DNA of 64,000 nt. It comes from Chloroflexota bacterium. GTDB lineage: Bacteria; Chloroflexota; UBA6077; FW602-bin22; CADDYW01. The stretch lies in NCBI GenBank assembly GCA_021324795.1, contig JAJPIK010000067.1, forward strand, positions 174,256 to 238,255. Reading direction: 5' to 3'. The notes under the pieces were generated by a model. That model made no database searches. It was not told the DNA's origin and saw only the letters and a program-made list of their open reading frames with translations. Position numbers and translations under genes: made by a program. Below, in pieces: positions 46,577 through 55,628 of the stretch (positions within the stretch are counted from its first letter, which is position 1; every line of letters starts with the position of its first letter).

Positions 46577-46735
46577 TCAAACTGCTCGACGAGGGAATAG
46601 CAGATTCCAAACTAACAGGATCAACGCGATGATGAGAAGCAGGTGAATCGCTGGCCCAGCGACATGCACTATCAGGAAGCCGATGAGCCAGAGCACCACC
46701 AGCAGAACGATCAATCCCCAGAGCAAACCAACCAT
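46577..46735 (-). CDS. 52-residue lmo0937-like membrane peptide (DUF5670)
   Basis: This gene is missing from the ORF track because it is short. The ATG at 46735 has GGAGG nine bases upstream. The product MVGLLWGLIVLLVVLWLIGF... has two hydrophobic helices with an HVAGPAIH turn between them and ends LLFPRRAV, the layout of the lmo0937/DUF5670 family of tiny membrane proteins whose function is unknown. It lies between galT and the terminator at 46427-46466. Confidence 0.8.
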   Translation of the reverse strand: MVGLLWGLIVLLVVLWLIGFLIVHVAGPAIHLLLIIALILLVWNLLFPRRAV

Positions 46736-46806
46736 AATGCCAGTCCTCCTTGCCGTTCTTTACTGCGGGAATCGTGCCAGGCATCGACTGCTCTGTTCTG
46801 ATTACC

Positions 46807-47853
46807 CTAATGCAAGGCCGGACTCGCTGCCGCCGTTGGAGCTGCCGAGATGTCAACGTTTCGCAAGAACTCGGCGGCAGACTCGGGCGTTACCACGTTG
46901 ATCATAATACCAGAGCCAAGCTCGAAGCCGGCCGCGATTGCTAGTTTCGGCAGGACCTCGAGGTGCCAGTGATAATCGAGATCCGCGCCACTGTGGTTCG
47001 GCGCGGTGTGAATGTAGAAATTGAACGGAGGATCATTCAGCCCACGGTATAAACGCGCAGTCAGTTCCTTGAGAGCTCTGGCAAAGCTCTTCCGTTGATC
47101 ATCAGTCATTGCTTCGAAGTGCGACGCGTGCCACTTCGGGAGAATCGACGCCTCAAAAGGCGTGCGTGAGGCGAACGGAGCATAGACGAGAAAGTGGTCG
47201 TTCTCCGCGATTACTCGCTCGCCGGTTTTTTGCTCGGTCGCCAGAATGTCGCAGTAGACGCAGCGCCCTTTTTCCACGTGATATCGGCGCACGCCCTCGA
47301 GCTCTTCCTGGACGTTGGGCGGCACCATCGGAATGCCGAATAACTGCGAATGCGGATGCTCGAGTGAAGCCCCGGCCTCCTTCCCATGGTTGTTGATGAT
47401 CAGGAGATATTGAATCGCCGGATTCTCGCGGTGGGCGTTATAGCGATCCACGTAGGCGCGGACGATCTTTTCCACCTGGACAAGCGACAGCTCGGCAATG
47501 TCCTGCTGATGCTCCGGACTGCTAATCAGAACCTCGTGAACCCCGACCCCGGTCATTGTGAGATAGGGACCGACGTGGGATTGCACCGGTTCCTGATTCG
47601 CCGGTCCAAACGCCGGAAACAGGTTCGGTACGACCCGTAGCTCCCAGCCGGGGGTGTTGGGCTGGGTTTCCGGTTGGCGATACGCCATCACTTCGGGCGG
47701 CGTCATCGATTCACGTCCCAAGCAGAAGGGACACTGCGCGGATGGTTGGACCGAAACGACGGCCGAACGGCTAAACGAACTTGGCCGTTTGGCTCGTTCG
47801 GTTGCGATGGCAACCCACCGCCCGGTAACGAGATCTTGGCGTAGCTGGGGCAT
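46807..47853 (-). CDS. galT: galactose-1-phosphate uridylyltransferase
   Basis: A HIT-superfamily enzyme of 348 residues that swaps UMP between UDP-glucose and galactose 1-phosphate. The catalytic HPH lies in ASLEHPHSQLFG near residue 165; zinc ligands come from CPFCLGRE near residue 41 and the following histidines. The N-terminal LRQDLVTGRWVAIATERAKRP is the family start. It follows glgA by 14 bases, so galactose and glycogen metabolism are probably linked. A paralogous ADP-glucose phosphorylase activity is possible, given the glgA neighbour. Confidence 0.92.
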   Translation of the reverse strand: MPQLRQDLVTGRWVAIATERAKRPSSFSRSAVVSVQPSAQCPFCLGRESMTPPEVMAYRQPETQPNTPGWELRVVPNLFPAFGPANQEPVQSHVGPYLTMTGVGVHEVLISSPEHQQDIAELSLVQVEKIVRAYVDRYNAHRENPAIQYLLIINNHGKEAGASLEHPHSQLFGIPMVPPNVQEELEGVRRYHVEKGRCVYCDILATEQKTGERVIAENDHFLVYAPFASRTPFEASILPKWHASHFEAMTDDQRKSFARALKELTARLYRGLNDPPFNFYIHTAPNHSGADLDYHWHLEVLPKLAIAAGFELGSGIMINVVTPESAAEFLRNVDISAAPTAAASPALH

Positions 47854-47867
47854 TGGACTATTCCTTT

Positions 47868-49358
47868 CTAGTGGCTTCCAGTTGCGACCGGGGTTTCAAC
47901 GCCGCGGAACGCAAGCGCTTTCCGATACAAGTCCTCGTAGCGGCGAGCCGACACTGCCCAGGAGAAATCTGCCCGCATTCCCCGCTCGCGCAGCATTCGC
48001 CAGGTCGATGGATACTTATAATTCTCGACAGCGCGAACTACCGCCGTGTACAAGTCGATCTGATTATACCGCTCGAACGAGAATCCGTTCCCCTGCTGTG
48101 TCGTTGGATCAAAATCCTGGATCGTATCCGCGAGTCCACCGGTTTGTCGGACGATGGGAATCGAGCCATAATGCAAACTAATCATCTGACCAAGCCCACA
48201 CGGCTCGAAGCGCGACGGCATCAAGAACATATCCGAGCCGGCATAAATTTTTTGGGCGAGCGCCGCGTTGAAGGTCAAATAGATCGCCACCCGATTGGGA
48301 TAGGTTTCGGCAAACTTCTGGAATACATTGTGATAGTGCTGATCGCCTGTGCCAAGCAACACGAATTGAACGTTCAAGCACTCCATCATCGCGTCAAAAC
48401 AACCGGCGAGGAGATCAAAGCCTTTTTGGTCAACCATGCGCGAGACCATGCCGATCAGCGGGATAGATGCATCTTGAGGCAGGTTTGCTTCCTTTTGTAA
48501 AGCCAGTTTGTTAGCCACACGCAAGTCGAGATGGTCGACGTCAAAATTTTGAGCGATGTACTTATCGGTAGCCGGATTGATCTCGTCGTAGTCGACCCCG
48601 TTCAAAATGCCGAAAAGCCGATCCTTACGATCATTCAGCAATGGATCCAGCTTCTCGCCATACTGGGGGGTTAGGATCTCTTGTGCATACCGCTCGGACA
48701 CCGTGTTGATAACATCAGCAAAGTGCAGCCCACGAGCCATCAAGTCGACGACCTCGGCCAACTCCCCGATTTGTGGGTGGTGGAGAAAACCATACTCATC
48801 GATCCCGGCCACCTCCAGGATTCGCCAGCCAAATAAACCCTGATATTGAAGGTTGTGGATAGTGAAAACGGTCGCGGTACGCTGAAAGAAAGGATCATCT
48901 CGATAGATCGTTTTCATCCAGTTCGGGATGATGCCAGTGTGCCAGTCATTGCAATGGATAATGTCTGGCTGCCAATTGAGTCGACGGAGCATTTCAACTG
49001 CGGCCCGACAGAACAAAATGAACCTCTCGCCGTCGTCTGGATATCCGTAAATTCCTTCTCGGTTAAAGTACTTATCGCTATTGATGAAATAGACCGGCAC
49101 GCCTGGAATGCAGTCCGTCTTGAGGACTGACACGGTTTCCGAGACGTCATCCATGGGGACAGAAAACGCCGGCAATTCTTCTGCGATGTTAAATCGTCCA
49201 AGATCGATTCGGCCATATCGAGGAAGCACGACGCGAACGTCGTGGCCAAGTCGAGCCAATGCTTTCGGAAGCGCGCCGGTCACATCGGCTAGTCCACCGG
49301 TCTTCGCAAAGGGAACCATCTCGGCAGAGGTGATAAGAACCTTTAGAGGCTGAGACAC
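47868..49358 (-). CDS. glgA: glycogen (starch) synthase
   Basis: A GT5 enzyme of 496 residues that extends alpha-1,4-glucan from ADP-glucose. The N-terminal KVLITSAEMVPFAKTGGLADV contains the KxGGL nucleotide loop, and the C-terminal domain has MVSRMVDQKGFDLL and LMPSRFEPCGLGQMISLHYG. The ORF track starts at 49496, but family homology begins at VSQPLKVLITSAE, with a GTG at 49358 and AGGAG nine bases upstream. A TTGACA with CATACA 20 bases away lies upstream but is a poor promoter. Confidence 0.95.
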   Translation of the reverse strand: MSQPLKVLITSAEMVPFAKTGGLADVTGALPKALARLGHDVRVVLPRYGRIDLGRFNIAEELPAFSVPMDDVSETVSVLKTDCIPGVPVYFINSDKYFNREGIYGYPDDGERFILFCRAAVEMLRRLNWQPDIIHCNDWHTGIIPNWMKTIYRDDPFFQRTATVFTIHNLQYQGLFGWRILEVAGIDEYGFLHHPQIGELAEVVDLMARGLHFADVINTVSERYAQEILTPQYGEKLDPLLNDRKDRLFGILNGVDYDEINPATDKYIAQNFDVDHLDLRVANKLALQKEANLPQDASIPLIGMVSRMVDQKGFDLLAGCFDAMMECLNVQFVLLGTGDQHYHNVFQKFAETYPNRVAIYLTFNAALAQKIYAGSDMFLMPSRFEPCGLGQMISLHYGSIPIVRQTGGLADTIQDFDPTTQQGNGFSFERYNQIDLYTAVVRAVENYKYPSTWRMLRERGMRADFSWAVSARRYEDLYRKALAFRGVETPVATGSH

Positions 49359-49585
49359 GATTTCATTCTCCTTGGCAGTCGGACAGACTGAGATCGCACG
49401 CCGCCGCGTGGTGCCCAGGCACATTTGAGACCTGTCGCCCGGGGCGCAAAATGTATGCCACCGGGCGAACGACCAAGTGTCAAGGTCGCGCGGCACTAAC
49501 CTACCAGACGGTTAGCCGCTTAGACGCACAAAGTATCAATCAATCCTACTTGACACTGTTAAACGGGCGCTATCCTATCACGCGC

Positions 49586-50635
49586 TCATGGAAAACGCAA
49601 TCGACGAGCTATCCTCCCGAGCTGTGGCATGACCGTGGCCATTTGGCCTATCGCTTCCTGCCCGAAGCGGTCGAGCACTTCGGATGATGGCCGTTGCCCC
49701 CAGCGATAGTAGTACTGCGCGGACTTACCCGCGACGTAGGTTCCGACGTAGGCGATCGCACCACGTGGTGCGATCGCCAATGGTCCCGGTAGAAATGACA
49801 CCGCCAGCCTTGCTGCGGAACGCCAAAAGAAGGCAGCGCCGATCACCGGAAGCATTTCGGCAAGCACTTGGAATCGATGATCAATTGAGCGCTGGTAAAG
49901 AAGAGCTAGCTTGAGAACAAGCATGATTTGATTTTTCGTGAGGACGACGACGTCAGCCCCTGCCGAAGCTAGTGTCCCAACAATCGGAACTATGCTCGGT
50001 ACGCTCGAGATCACCACGAACTCGGCGTTTGCCCGCGCTGCTTCCGCGATGAGCTGGCGCGCGGCTGACTCGCGCAACGCCGGCAAGTTACGCCCTAAGG
50101 GCAAGCAAAGATGGGGAATGGCTCGCAAAATCGCCATCGCGACTTGGCTTTCGATGGTAGAGCGATCCAACGCACTGAACGAGATCAAGCGCTCCGGAGA
50201 GAGGCCAAGTGCTTCGCTCCCGATTTGACGGGCCTGGAATGGGCGAGAACCGGCGTTCCAAGAGAAATCGTTGAGCGCACAGATTACCGCTCCCGGACGT
50301 CGAGCTAGCTGACCAAGGTGATCACGCTCGAGTGCACCAATCGCTTCCCATGCCCGCGCGACGTACACGTACAGATCCGCGGACGGCAAAGCGACCGGGA
50401 CGTCATCCGGCATGTCGCAGACGTCGACAGTGACGCCAATTCCAGACAGATTGATCTCAGGAATGCCCGGCGTGAATGCTCGCGCTAAAGTTCGCTTACC
50501 AACCCCCGGTGAGCCACAAACGACGATGCGCACCGGTTGATTAGCCTCTCGCATGATCGATTGGGGATCGACTTCGCTAAGAATCGCCCAAAGATTCGTC
50601 AAACGCTCGGCGGAAAAGATTCCCCGTAGACTCAT
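49586..50635 (-). CDS. GTPase-like protein with degenerate P-loop and hydrophobic C-terminal domain
   Basis: About 349 residues. The N-terminal domain looks like a small GTPase (IVVCGSPGVGKRTLARAF, then a DxPDD block), but the P-loop has GKR where GK[ST] is expected and the NKxD block reads ALNDFS, so nucleotide binding is uncertain. The C-terminal half has hydrophobic helices (FVVISSVPSIVPIVGTLASA and others) resembling DUF697/YcjF-type proteins. The start is either ATG 50635 or 50641; the ORF-track start at 50725 has no support. It stands alone, divergent from rpsP. Confidence 0.7.
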   Translation of the reverse strand: MSLRGIFSAERLTNLWAILSEVDPQSIMREANQPVRIVVCGSPGVGKRTLARAFTPGIPEINLSGIGVTVDVCDMPDDVPVALPSADLYVYVARAWEAIGALERDHLGQLARRPGAVICALNDFSWNAGSRPFQARQIGSEALGLSPERLISFSALDRSTIESQVAMAILRAIPHLCLPLGRNLPALRESAARQLIAEAARANAEFVVISSVPSIVPIVGTLASAGADVVVLTKNQIMLVLKLALLYQRSIDHRFQVLAEMLPVIGAAFFWRSAARLAVSFLPGPLAIAPRGAIAYVGTYVAGKSAQYYYRWGQRPSSEVLDRFGQEAIGQMATVMPQLGRIARRLRFP

Positions 50636-50656
50636 CGGCATCTCGTCCTTAGGTCC

Positions 50657-50686
50657 AGTATACTGGGAAGGACAACGTCTTGCCAG
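50657..50686 (-). promoter_or_regulatory. possible promoter of the GTPase-like gene
   Basis: On the minus strand CTGGCA, an 18-base spacer and TATACT. The start point would fall only about 15 bases before the second ATG, so the leader would be very short. Confidence 0.4.
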
Positions 50687-50746
50687 TGGCTCAAACTTTT
50701 TGCACCCACGTCTTAAATCTGGCATTCTTTGTTCATGGTCATTTCA

Positions 50747-50776
50747 TTGACGCTCCAAGTGCTGGCGTGCTATCAT
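50747..50776 (+). promoter_or_regulatory. sigma-70 type promoter of rpsP-khpA-rimM
   Basis: TTGACG, an 18-base spacer and TATCAT, about 75 bases before rpsP. Confidence 0.65.
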
Positions 50777-50850
50777 ATGACCGATTATTCTAGTCAGATC
50801 AGATCCTGACTCATTTTGCCGATTACACTCACGGAGGACCACAACCGCAC

Positions 50851-51147
50851 ATGCCAGTAAAGATCCGACTGCGTCGGATGGGCGCCAAAAAGCAACCAAG
50901 CTACCGTGTCGTCGTGGCCGATTCGCGCTCGCCGCGCGATGGGCGCTTCATCGAAACGGTCGGTATGTATAATCCCTTGACTAATCCCCCGACGGCCAGG
51001 GTGAACGCTGAAAAAGTTCGCTACTGGTTATCCCACGGCGCGCAACCAACCGATGCCGTTCGGCGAATTCTCGGGTGGGCCGGCATTCTGGAGAAAGCTC
51101 CCGAAACCGCCGCCTCGGAAGCCGTAACGTCCGAATCAGAAGCCTAA
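50851..51147 (+). CDS. rpsP: 30S ribosomal protein S16
   Basis: A 98-residue ribosomal protein with the family start [31 protein letters not shown] and [31 protein letters not shown]. The last 15 residues are an acidic tail beyond the core. GGAGGACC lies upstream of the ATG. It leads the operon with khpA and rimM, the usual order in many bacteria. Confidence 0.98.
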   Translation: MPVKIRLRRMGAKKQPSYRVVVADSRSPRDGRFIETVGMYNPLTNPPTARVNAEKVRYWLSHGAQPTDAVRRILGWAGILEKAPETAASEAVTSESEA

Positions 51148-51250
51148 GCCATCTCTTGCTCGCTATCTGACAACTCGTAACATCTCGTATTCCAAGATCG
51201 TCAGCCGGTTGATCCATAAGCCGCAACCGCATTGTCGCCAGGAGAGCCCG

Positions 51251-51478
51251 ATGAAAGAGCTCGTTGAATACATCGCGAAGGCATTGGTGGAAAATCCCGA
51301 TCAGGTTCGCGTGACTCAGGTCATTGGCGAGCAATCGATTATTCTCGAACTTCAAGTCGCCCAGGAGGACATGGGAAAGATCATTGGCAAGGAGGGGCGC
51401 ATTGCCAATGCCATTCGAACTTTGCTAAAGGTCGCCGCTGCTAAGCAAGGGAAAAGAGCGGTATTGGAGATCCTTTAG
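51251..51478 (+). CDS. khpA: KH-domain RNA-binding protein KhpA (YlqC)
   Basis: A 75-residue single-KH protein: [19 protein letters not shown], then the RNA-binding GxxG loop in [19 protein letters not shown]. KhpA partners KhpB and affects small-RNA function and cell length in Firmicutes. The ORF-track start at 51209 is replaced by the ATG at 51251, with AGGAG six bases upstream. The gap to rpsP is 103 bases. Confidence 0.95.
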   Translation: MKELVEYIAKALVENPDQVRVTQVIGEQSIILELQVAQEDMGKIIGKEGRIANAIRTLLKVAAAKQGKRAVLEIL

Positions 51479-51489
51479 CTGGCGACACC

Positions 51490-52062
51490 ATGAGTGATCA
51501 ACCGCATCCTTCCCCGAGATGTACCAGTCGTGCAATTACTCCAACTGGCCAGGCCGTCCGTTTTCTCGTGATCGGGCGCATTCTCGGTCCAGTTGGAGTA
51601 TCGGGTGAAGTACGCGCTCAGATTCTCACTGATTTTCCTGATCGGTTTCTGGAACTTCAGACTCTGCACGTTGGCGACAACCTCCGACCATATCGCCTGC
51701 AGTCGGCTCGTCTCGAGCATGAAACCGTGCTCTTGAAACTCGCTGGAATCAGTGACCTTAACACGGCCCAAGCATTAGCCGGTCAAGATATTCAAATTCC
51801 CATTGAGCAAGCCGTGGAACTCCCGCCAGACACTTATTTCTGGCACCAAATTGTCGGCTTGGACGTCTGGACGACGAATGGTCAATACCTCGGCACGGTA
51901 AGCGAGGTACTTCGCACTGGCAGCAATGATGTATACGTGGTCGGCAAAGGAGCGCAAGAAATCCTCATTCCGGCAATTGCTGACGTCATTTGTTCGATCG
52001 ACTTACCCAATCGTCGAATGACGATCAACCTGATCCCGGGTCTCGCCGATCAGCTCGATTGA
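51490..52062 (+). CDS. rimM: 16S rRNA maturation factor RimM
   Basis: A 190-residue factor for 30S assembly. FLVIGRILGPVGVSGEVRAQILTDF is the family N-terminus after a 25-residue extension, and the C-terminal PRC-barrel has YFWHQIVGLDVWTTNGQYLG and EILIPAIADVICSID. It follows khpA by 11 bases. trmD and rplS, which usually follow rimM, are absent here; a leftward zinc-ribbon gene comes next. Confidence 0.94.
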   Translation: MSDQPHPSPRCTSRAITPTGQAVRFLVIGRILGPVGVSGEVRAQILTDFPDRFLELQTLHVGDNLRPYRLQSARLEHETVLLKLAGISDLNTAQALAGQDIQIPIEQAVELPPDTYFWHQIVGLDVWTTNGQYLGTVSEVLRTGSNDVYVVGKGAQEILIPAIADVICSIDLPNRRMTINLIPGLADQLD

Positions 52063-52189
52063 TCAGCAGTTCGCTACGGAACAGGCTACGCCCGAGCCCG
52101 GTCTTCTCCCCTGCCCTCTTTGTCCAGGGGACACTAGCGCGAACAGGACACCAGGCTATTTCGGTTCTTGCCCATGCCTCGCGACGACT

Positions 52190-52408
52190 CTACGTGAGGC
52201 GAGGAATTCTCGTCGAATGACCGTGTCCGTTACCGATCGGCTCGTTCATGTACACGTCGCCGTTACGGATTTTTATGTTAAATCCACAGGCCGGATTCGT
52301 GCAAACCCACGCCTTGAAATGAATCGGGGCTCCACCGCTGCCAAAATCGGAAAGCGGTACCAGGTCGCCAGCCTTGCATTTCTGGCACTTGGGCAAAACA
52401 ATCTCCAT
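52190..52408 (-). CDS. small zinc-ribbon protein
   Basis: A 72-residue protein with KCQKCKAGDLVPLSDFGSGG and WVCTNPACGFNIKIRNGD, a zinc ribbon made of CxxC and CxxxxC pairs. No other domain is visible; I do not assign a function. GGAGGG lies nine bases upstream of the ATG, and a good promoter stands further upstream. Confidence 0.75.
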   Translation of the reverse strand: MEIVLPKCQKCKAGDLVPLSDFGSGGAPIHFKAWVCTNPACGFNIKIRNGDVYMNEPIGNGHGHSTRIPRLT

Positions 52409-52493
52409 CCCGTCATCCCTCCGTCCGAGGCCTAGCGCACCCAGGTGTGCTTTCCCACACCCCCTTCGGCAGGTTCAACTTAAAGTGCCCCAA

Positions 52494-52522
52494 AGTATAC
52501 ACCCCTCCCTTATGAGAGACAA
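52494..52522 (-). promoter_or_regulatory. sigma-70 type promoter of the zinc-ribbon gene
   Basis: On the minus strand TTGTCT (52522-52517) and TATACT (52499-52494) are 17 bases apart. Confidence 0.65.
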
Positions 52523-52537
52523 TCGCTCCACCCCATA

Positions 52538-54652
52538 TCAAGGTTGAGTTTCGGTGGAAGAGAGGAGGCTAATTTGGAAAGGAGCGTGATGCGTCGTCAA
52601 AGGAGTTAGGCCGGCAATCGCGACGATCGCTTCGGTTCCCGCCGGCACGTTCAAGTGCCCTCGACCGTCTTTTCCAATCGGCATAGACTGCACTGGTTGT
52701 TTTCCATTTCGATTGAGAAGCTCGACCAGATATTTCTGAGAGAGGTGATTGGTCACCCGGACGAAGCCCTTAGCTACCCACCCATCATTGGACGTAGTGT
52801 CGTCGTGGAAGCCAATTTCCGGAATCTCCACGGCATCGATGTCTAGGCCATCGGCATTATACGAGTCATCTGTCACGTATTCGAATCGTAGCTGGATTCG
52901 CTGGCCGGCGAAGGGACTCAAATCGATACTCTCTGGCAGCCAGCTTGCAGCCGAGCCGCCGGACGTACCGGTAAAGCCATTCCCATAGTTCTGCCCATTA
53001 GGGTTGCTTGAGGTCGTGTTCGGAGCCGGTAGAGTTCGCCAGGTCTTGCCGCTGTCGGTTGATACTTCAACGTAGGCGTAATCGAAATCTCGCTCAATGT
53101 CGTACCACACCCAGAACTTCAGGGTTGCCTTGGTCACTCGGCTGAGATCGACGGCGCGAGTCAGAGTCGTGTCGATCGAATCACCACGATTACTCCACCA
53201 CTCGAACGTTCCGGTGTGTGGGGCTCCACCGGTCAAATCAACAGTGGTTGTCCCGGTAAAGACGAGCGTGGCCGGGCTTGTCGTTTCAATTCGATAATAG
53301 TTGGTACCATACTCAGTCACCGAACCAGAGATTGTCGAGCCAACTGTCGGCCCGGCCGCTATCTCCGGGTTCAATCCAAGCCCATCGTAGCCATATCGTC
53401 CATTGTCGAGCGATGGATCGTCAAGAGCATTCGCGGCGATCCAATCGGCGAAGACCGAGTCAAAGCTTCGAGGGGGCTGCAACGACTGGAAAAAGCGCGC
53501 AAAGCTGTCAATGCCACGGGCCGGCTCAGCGATGACCTTCCCAATACTCTGGAAGCCACCATAATGCTCGGCGACGTAGCGCATGAAGAGATACGCTGCC
53601 CCGTAGTGCGGAATCGCTTGTGCAGGATCGCTCGCCCACGCGTTGAGCTGCGTCGACGGCTGCCGCTCGAAGGATGGAACGCCCGAACTTGTCGCTCCCG
53701 TCACTGCCTGAGCAGCTAACTCGGCCGATCCCTCGTTCACCCAGCTATCCTGCCAGCGATGAACGTTGAATTGGATCATGTGCATGAATTCGTGAGCCAC
53801 TGTCGCGTTAAAGGCTGGATTTCCCGGACGAACCGCGTCGACGTTGATGTAGATCATCTCGCGCCGATTGCTGTAAGGATTCACCGCGCGCGGATATTCA
53901 TCGGCAGTGCTGTAATAGCCTCCGACTCCCGGAACGTGTCCTACCAGCAGAGTGATGTGGCGATCATTGTCAATGCCCGGGGTCCATTCGCTGCCAAATA
54001 ATTGATGCTCGGTTGGATAGGTATGTTGCTCGAAGTAGGTCGCGGCCGACTGCAAATCAGCCGTCGGCAAGTCAACGCCGTCTTGGACGTACCAATATGT
54101 ATGGTCAGTCTTGTAGGTCAGCCGGGTGTGCATCTGGAAGTAGTTCTTTTGAGTCTGATCGGCAACCCAGAACGTCTCTCCGCTACCAAGCAGATAATCA
54201 GGCTCGGCCGGGGGAGTAGCTTCCGGTGTCGTGGCCTGGTTCGCCCGGAGCCGACGTTGTAAGTCGACAAGATCTCGGGGTGCAGGAGTCGGGATCACCG
54301 GTGATGGCGGCGCGGCTAACGGCTGCGGAGTCGGTGCGGCTTCTGTCGGCTGGGCAATCGGAGTCAGGACTGGAGTGGCACTCAACACCGGGGTTGGCAC
54401 GGCCAGCGTCGCAGTGGCCGGTGCAGGTGGCGCTTCGATCACAACTGTCGACGTTGCATGACCTTGCCGATTAGTTGCCGGATTCGATAGGCTGGATTGC
54501 ACGCCCGCCGCGGGCGTTGGTGATAACGGCACCGTCGGCGGGATAGCCGTCATCGTCCCTGGCAGAGGCGAGTGTACCATCTGACAACTGATGGTCAGCA
54601 TAAGCGTGACCCCAGCAAGCAGACTGGCTAACCGACGAGGGGTATTACTCAC
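52538..54652 (-). CDS. secreted zinc metalloprotease with C-terminal beta-sandwich (immune-inhibitor-A-like)
   Basis: A 704-residue exported protein. A signal peptide ends in a lipobox-like LTISC at residue 23, followed by about 120 residues of Pro/Thr/Ala-rich linker. The protease domain has H287-E288-x-x-H291 in VAHEFMHMIQ and the third ligand probably E307 in WVNEGSAELAAQA, a gluzincin arrangement. From about residue 440 a beta-sandwich with WSNRGDSIDTTLTRAVDL and GLDIDAVEIPEIGF resembles the C-terminal domains of immune inhibitor A. It probably degrades proteins at the cell surface. The GTG start overlaps the purine-phosphorylase stop (GTGA). Confidence 0.85.
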   Translation of the reverse strand: MSNTPRRLASLLAGVTLMLTISCQMVHSPLPGTMTAIPPTVPLSPTPAAGVQSSLSNPATNRQGHATSTVVIEAPPAPATATLAVPTPVLSATPVLTPIAQPTEAAPTPQPLAAPPSPVIPTPAPRDLVDLQRRLRANQATTPEATPPAEPDYLLGSGETFWVADQTQKNYFQMHTRLTYKTDHTYWYVQDGVDLPTADLQSAATYFEQHTYPTEHQLFGSEWTPGIDNDRHITLLVGHVPGVGGYYSTADEYPRAVNPYSNRREMIYINVDAVRPGNPAFNATVAHEFMHMIQFNVHRWQDSWVNEGSAELAAQAVTGATSSGVPSFERQPSTQLNAWASDPAQAIPHYGAAYLFMRYVAEHYGGFQSIGKVIAEPARGIDSFARFFQSLQPPRSFDSVFADWIAANALDDPSLDNGRYGYDGLGLNPEIAAGPTVGSTISGSVTEYGTNYYRIETTSPATLVFTGTTTVDLTGGAPHTGTFEWWSNRGDSIDTTLTRAVDLSRVTKATLKFWVWYDIERDFDYAYVEVSTDSGKTWRTLPAPNTTSSNPNGQNYGNGFTGTSGGSAASWLPESIDLSPFAGQRIQLRFEYVTDDSYNADGLDIDAVEIPEIGFHDDTTSNDGWVAKGFVRVTNHLSQKYLVELLNRNGKQPVQSMPIGKDGRGHLNVPAGTEAIVAIAGLTPLTTHHAPFQISLLSSTETQP

Positions 54653-55485
54653 CGCTTTGTTCTCGTGACGACACCCACGATAATCGTCCCCACGCTCTTA
54701 GCAGCCTTTTCTACGGCTGCTAATACTGCCTCGTGCGTGATTGGCTCGTGGAGAATACCGGCCGCCGCGTTGCTAATGACACTCAAGGCCAGCACACGCA
54801 TGCCCAACTGACGTCCGACAATCACCTCTGGCACAGTGGACATACCAACTGCATCACCCCCGATCGACCGAAGAAAGCGAACCTCAGCCGGCGTCTCGTA
54901 TTGCGGGCCGCCAACCATCACGTAAATTCCGCGCCGCAGGTGAATTCCGGCCTCGCTGGCCACCGCGCTGGCGGTCACTCTTAGGGCCGGATCGTACGCT
55001 TCGCTCAAATCGACGAATCGAGTCAAGCCCGGCCCCACCTCTGGACCGATGAGCGGACTGTGTCCAGCCAATCCTGGCAAGCTGATGTGATCTTCAATGA
55101 GCATGACGTCGCCGCTGCGAAAGTCGGGGTTGAGTGCTCCAGATGCGCTCGTGAGAATCATCTCCGAGCATCCTAGAGCACGAAAAATGCGCACTCCGAA
55201 GCTAAGGGCCGCCGGTTTGTGTCCTTCGTACCCATGGACGCGCCCGGATAAGACGGCGACCGTCACTCCTCCGATGGATCCCAGAATGAGCTCGCCCGCA
55301 TGGCCAGAGACTGTCGAGGCCGGGAAATAGGGAATCGAAGCAGTCTGGAAACACTCTGGCTGACTGATCTGCGCCGCGACGCTGCCCAAGCCAGAACCCA
55401 GGATAATTCCAAAACGCGGCGTCGCCGATGAATGGCGACGAATCCAGCGCATCGCTTCAGCGATACGCTCACTCTCGCTTCTCAC
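54649..55485 (-). CDS. punA: purine nucleoside phosphorylase (PNP-I/MTAP family)
   Basis: A 278-residue trimer-type phosphorylase that splits inosine and guanosine with phosphate. FGIILGSGLGSVAAQI, the loop VLSGRVHGYEGH, TSASGALNPDFRSGDVMLI and YVMVGGPQYETPAEVRFLRSIGGDAVGMS are the usual motifs, including the purine-site region after GGPQYE and the MS before the ribose. The GTG start has no ribosome binding site, and the predicted transcript start coincides with it, so a leaderless message is possible. The protease gene follows in the same transcript. Confidence 0.95.
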   Translation of the reverse strand: MRSESERIAEAMRWIRRHSSATPRFGIILGSGLGSVAAQISQPECFQTASIPYFPASTVSGHAGELILGSIGGVTVAVLSGRVHGYEGHKPAALSFGVRIFRALGCSEMILTSASGALNPDFRSGDVMLIEDHISLPGLAGHSPLIGPEVGPGLTRFVDLSEAYDPALRVTASAVASEAGIHLRRGIYVMVGGPQYETPAEVRFLRSIGGDAVGMSTVPEVIVGRQLGMRVLALSVISNAAAGILHEPITHEAVLAAVEKAAKSVGTIIVGVVTRTKR

Positions 55486-55491
55486 GCGGGC

Positions 55492-55521
55492 AATATATCA
55501 CGTAGGTCAAGTTAGCGCCAA
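55492..55521 (-). promoter_or_regulatory. promoter of punA placed for a leaderless transcript
   Basis: On the minus strand TTGGCG (55521-55516) and TATATT (55497-55492) are 18 bases apart. Counting seven bases from the -10 gives a transcript start at or next to the GTG at 55485. Confidence 0.55.
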
Positions 55522-55628
55522 ATAGTCGCCCGCGCCGGACATAACGTATAACGATCTCGGCACGTGACTTGCACCCTTTGCTAGTTCGTCTGTCAGCACC
55601 TAACTAAAATAAAGAGGAGGAACGAAAC

